Of a DNA stretch of 40,725 bases, positions 40,598 to 40,725 are shown in pieces. Under the pieces are notes generated by a model. It had not been told where the DNA came from. It was given only the letters and a program-made list of their open reading frames with translations, and did not search any database. The DNA comes from Bacteroidota bacterium (GTDB lineage: Bacteria > Bacteroidota > Bacteroidia > AKYH767-A > OLB10), in contig JAKPPP010000090.1 of the NCBI GenBank assembly GCA_029547265.1, forward strand, positions 1 to 40,725, given 5' to 3'. The position numbers were made by a program, and so were the translations under genes. The first letter of the stretch is position 1. Each line of letters begins with the position of its first letter.

Positions 40598-40685
40598 GTG
40601 TTTCTCTGTGTGACCTTTGTGGTCTTTGTGGTTAAATAATATTCACTTTAACCACGGAGGTCACAAAGTTTTTCACAGAGGACAC
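40598..40685. repeat. Long imperfect inverted repeat (palindromic intergenic element)
   Basis: The arms 40598-40636 and 40647-40685 (39 bases each, 10-base AT-rich loop) pair along most of their length, ending in a perfect GTGGTTAAA / TTTAACCAC junction. It resembles the CACAGAG/CACAAAG palindromic element that recurs in many environmental bacterial genomes. It could form a hairpin of more than 30 bp in RNA or cruciform DNA. Confidence 0.75.
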
Positions 40686-40725
40686 AAAGGCGCTATGCTA
40701 GATACAAAGGGCGCGGAGGCGGCGA

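Larger units (their letters stand above)
40377..40725. other. Gene-free repeat-bearing tail of the window
   Basis: These 349 bases contain no coding frame I can support. They hold two copies of a 38/39-base direct repeat and a long imperfect inverted repeat rich in TTTGTGG/CCACAAAG-type motifs, then more CACAAAG/ATACAAAGG-like fragments up to the window end. The base composition shifts to G-rich in the final 20 bases. Confidence 0.6.

Overview
The window looks like a chromosomal segment of a low-GC member of the Bacteroidota. Evidence: a PorP/SprF-family protein beside a cargo with a type B type IX secretion (T9SS) sorting domain, a DUF4292/EnvC envelope cluster, and candidate promoters that fit the Bacteroidota consensus (TTG, about 20 nt, TAnnTTTG) rather than the E. 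coli one. I cannot assign a genus. No rRNA, tRNA, CRISPR array, transposase or integrase was seen.

Layout. (1) 1-2691, minus strand: the start of a secreted sulfatase, then a LuxR-type response regulator and its TPR-containing histidine kinase. (2) 2787-4746, plus strand: a methionine/glutamine-type aminotransferase and an omega-amidase one base apart, a likely two-step glutamine-transaminase salvage unit. (3) 4739-6106, minus: a secreted M28 metallopeptidase with its own candidate promoter. (4) 6153-27453, minus: about 21 kb of exopolysaccharide genes. In transcription order these are a Wza-like export lipoprotein, a Wzc-like co-polymerase, a flippase, a glycosyltransferase, an O-antigen polymerase/ligase, an APH-fold kinase, a nucleotidyltransferase/thymidylate-kinase-like fusion, a methyltransferase, a hexapeptide acyltransferase and two glycosyltransferases. 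After a 286-nt gap come a DUF1972 glycosyltransferase, an NHL-propeller T9SS cargo, a PorP/SprF-OmpA fusion and a WecA-like initiating transferase. Most junctions overlap or are only a few bases apart. (5) 27664-28227, minus: a lipoprotein MsrB with a clear terminator. (6) 28524-33787, plus: dUTPase, sugar nucleotidyltransferase, TPR lipoprotein, DUF4292 lipoprotein and an EnvC-like protein. (7) 33798-37125, plus: two overlapping genes of unknown role, both exported. (8) 37291-40376: tatA, a convergent SRPBCC/GyrI-like pair, a DinB-family protein and gpsA. (9) 40377-40725: no gene, but direct and inverted repeats.

How the parts work together. The polysaccharide genes supply a complete-looking Wzx/Wzy route: WecA-like initiation, glycosyltransferases, flippase, polymerase, chain-length control and outer-membrane export. 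Embedded in the same transcription order is an apparent dedicated T9SS pair: a surface beta-propeller protein and a PorP/SprF protein fused to a peptidoglycan-binding OmpA domain through five repeats of about 44 residues. The two most unusual pieces are this fusion with its repeat linker and the coupled APH-kinase plus nucleotidyltransferase/TMPK-like module, whose substrates I cannot name. All functional statements rest on motif recognition by eye; no database search was run.
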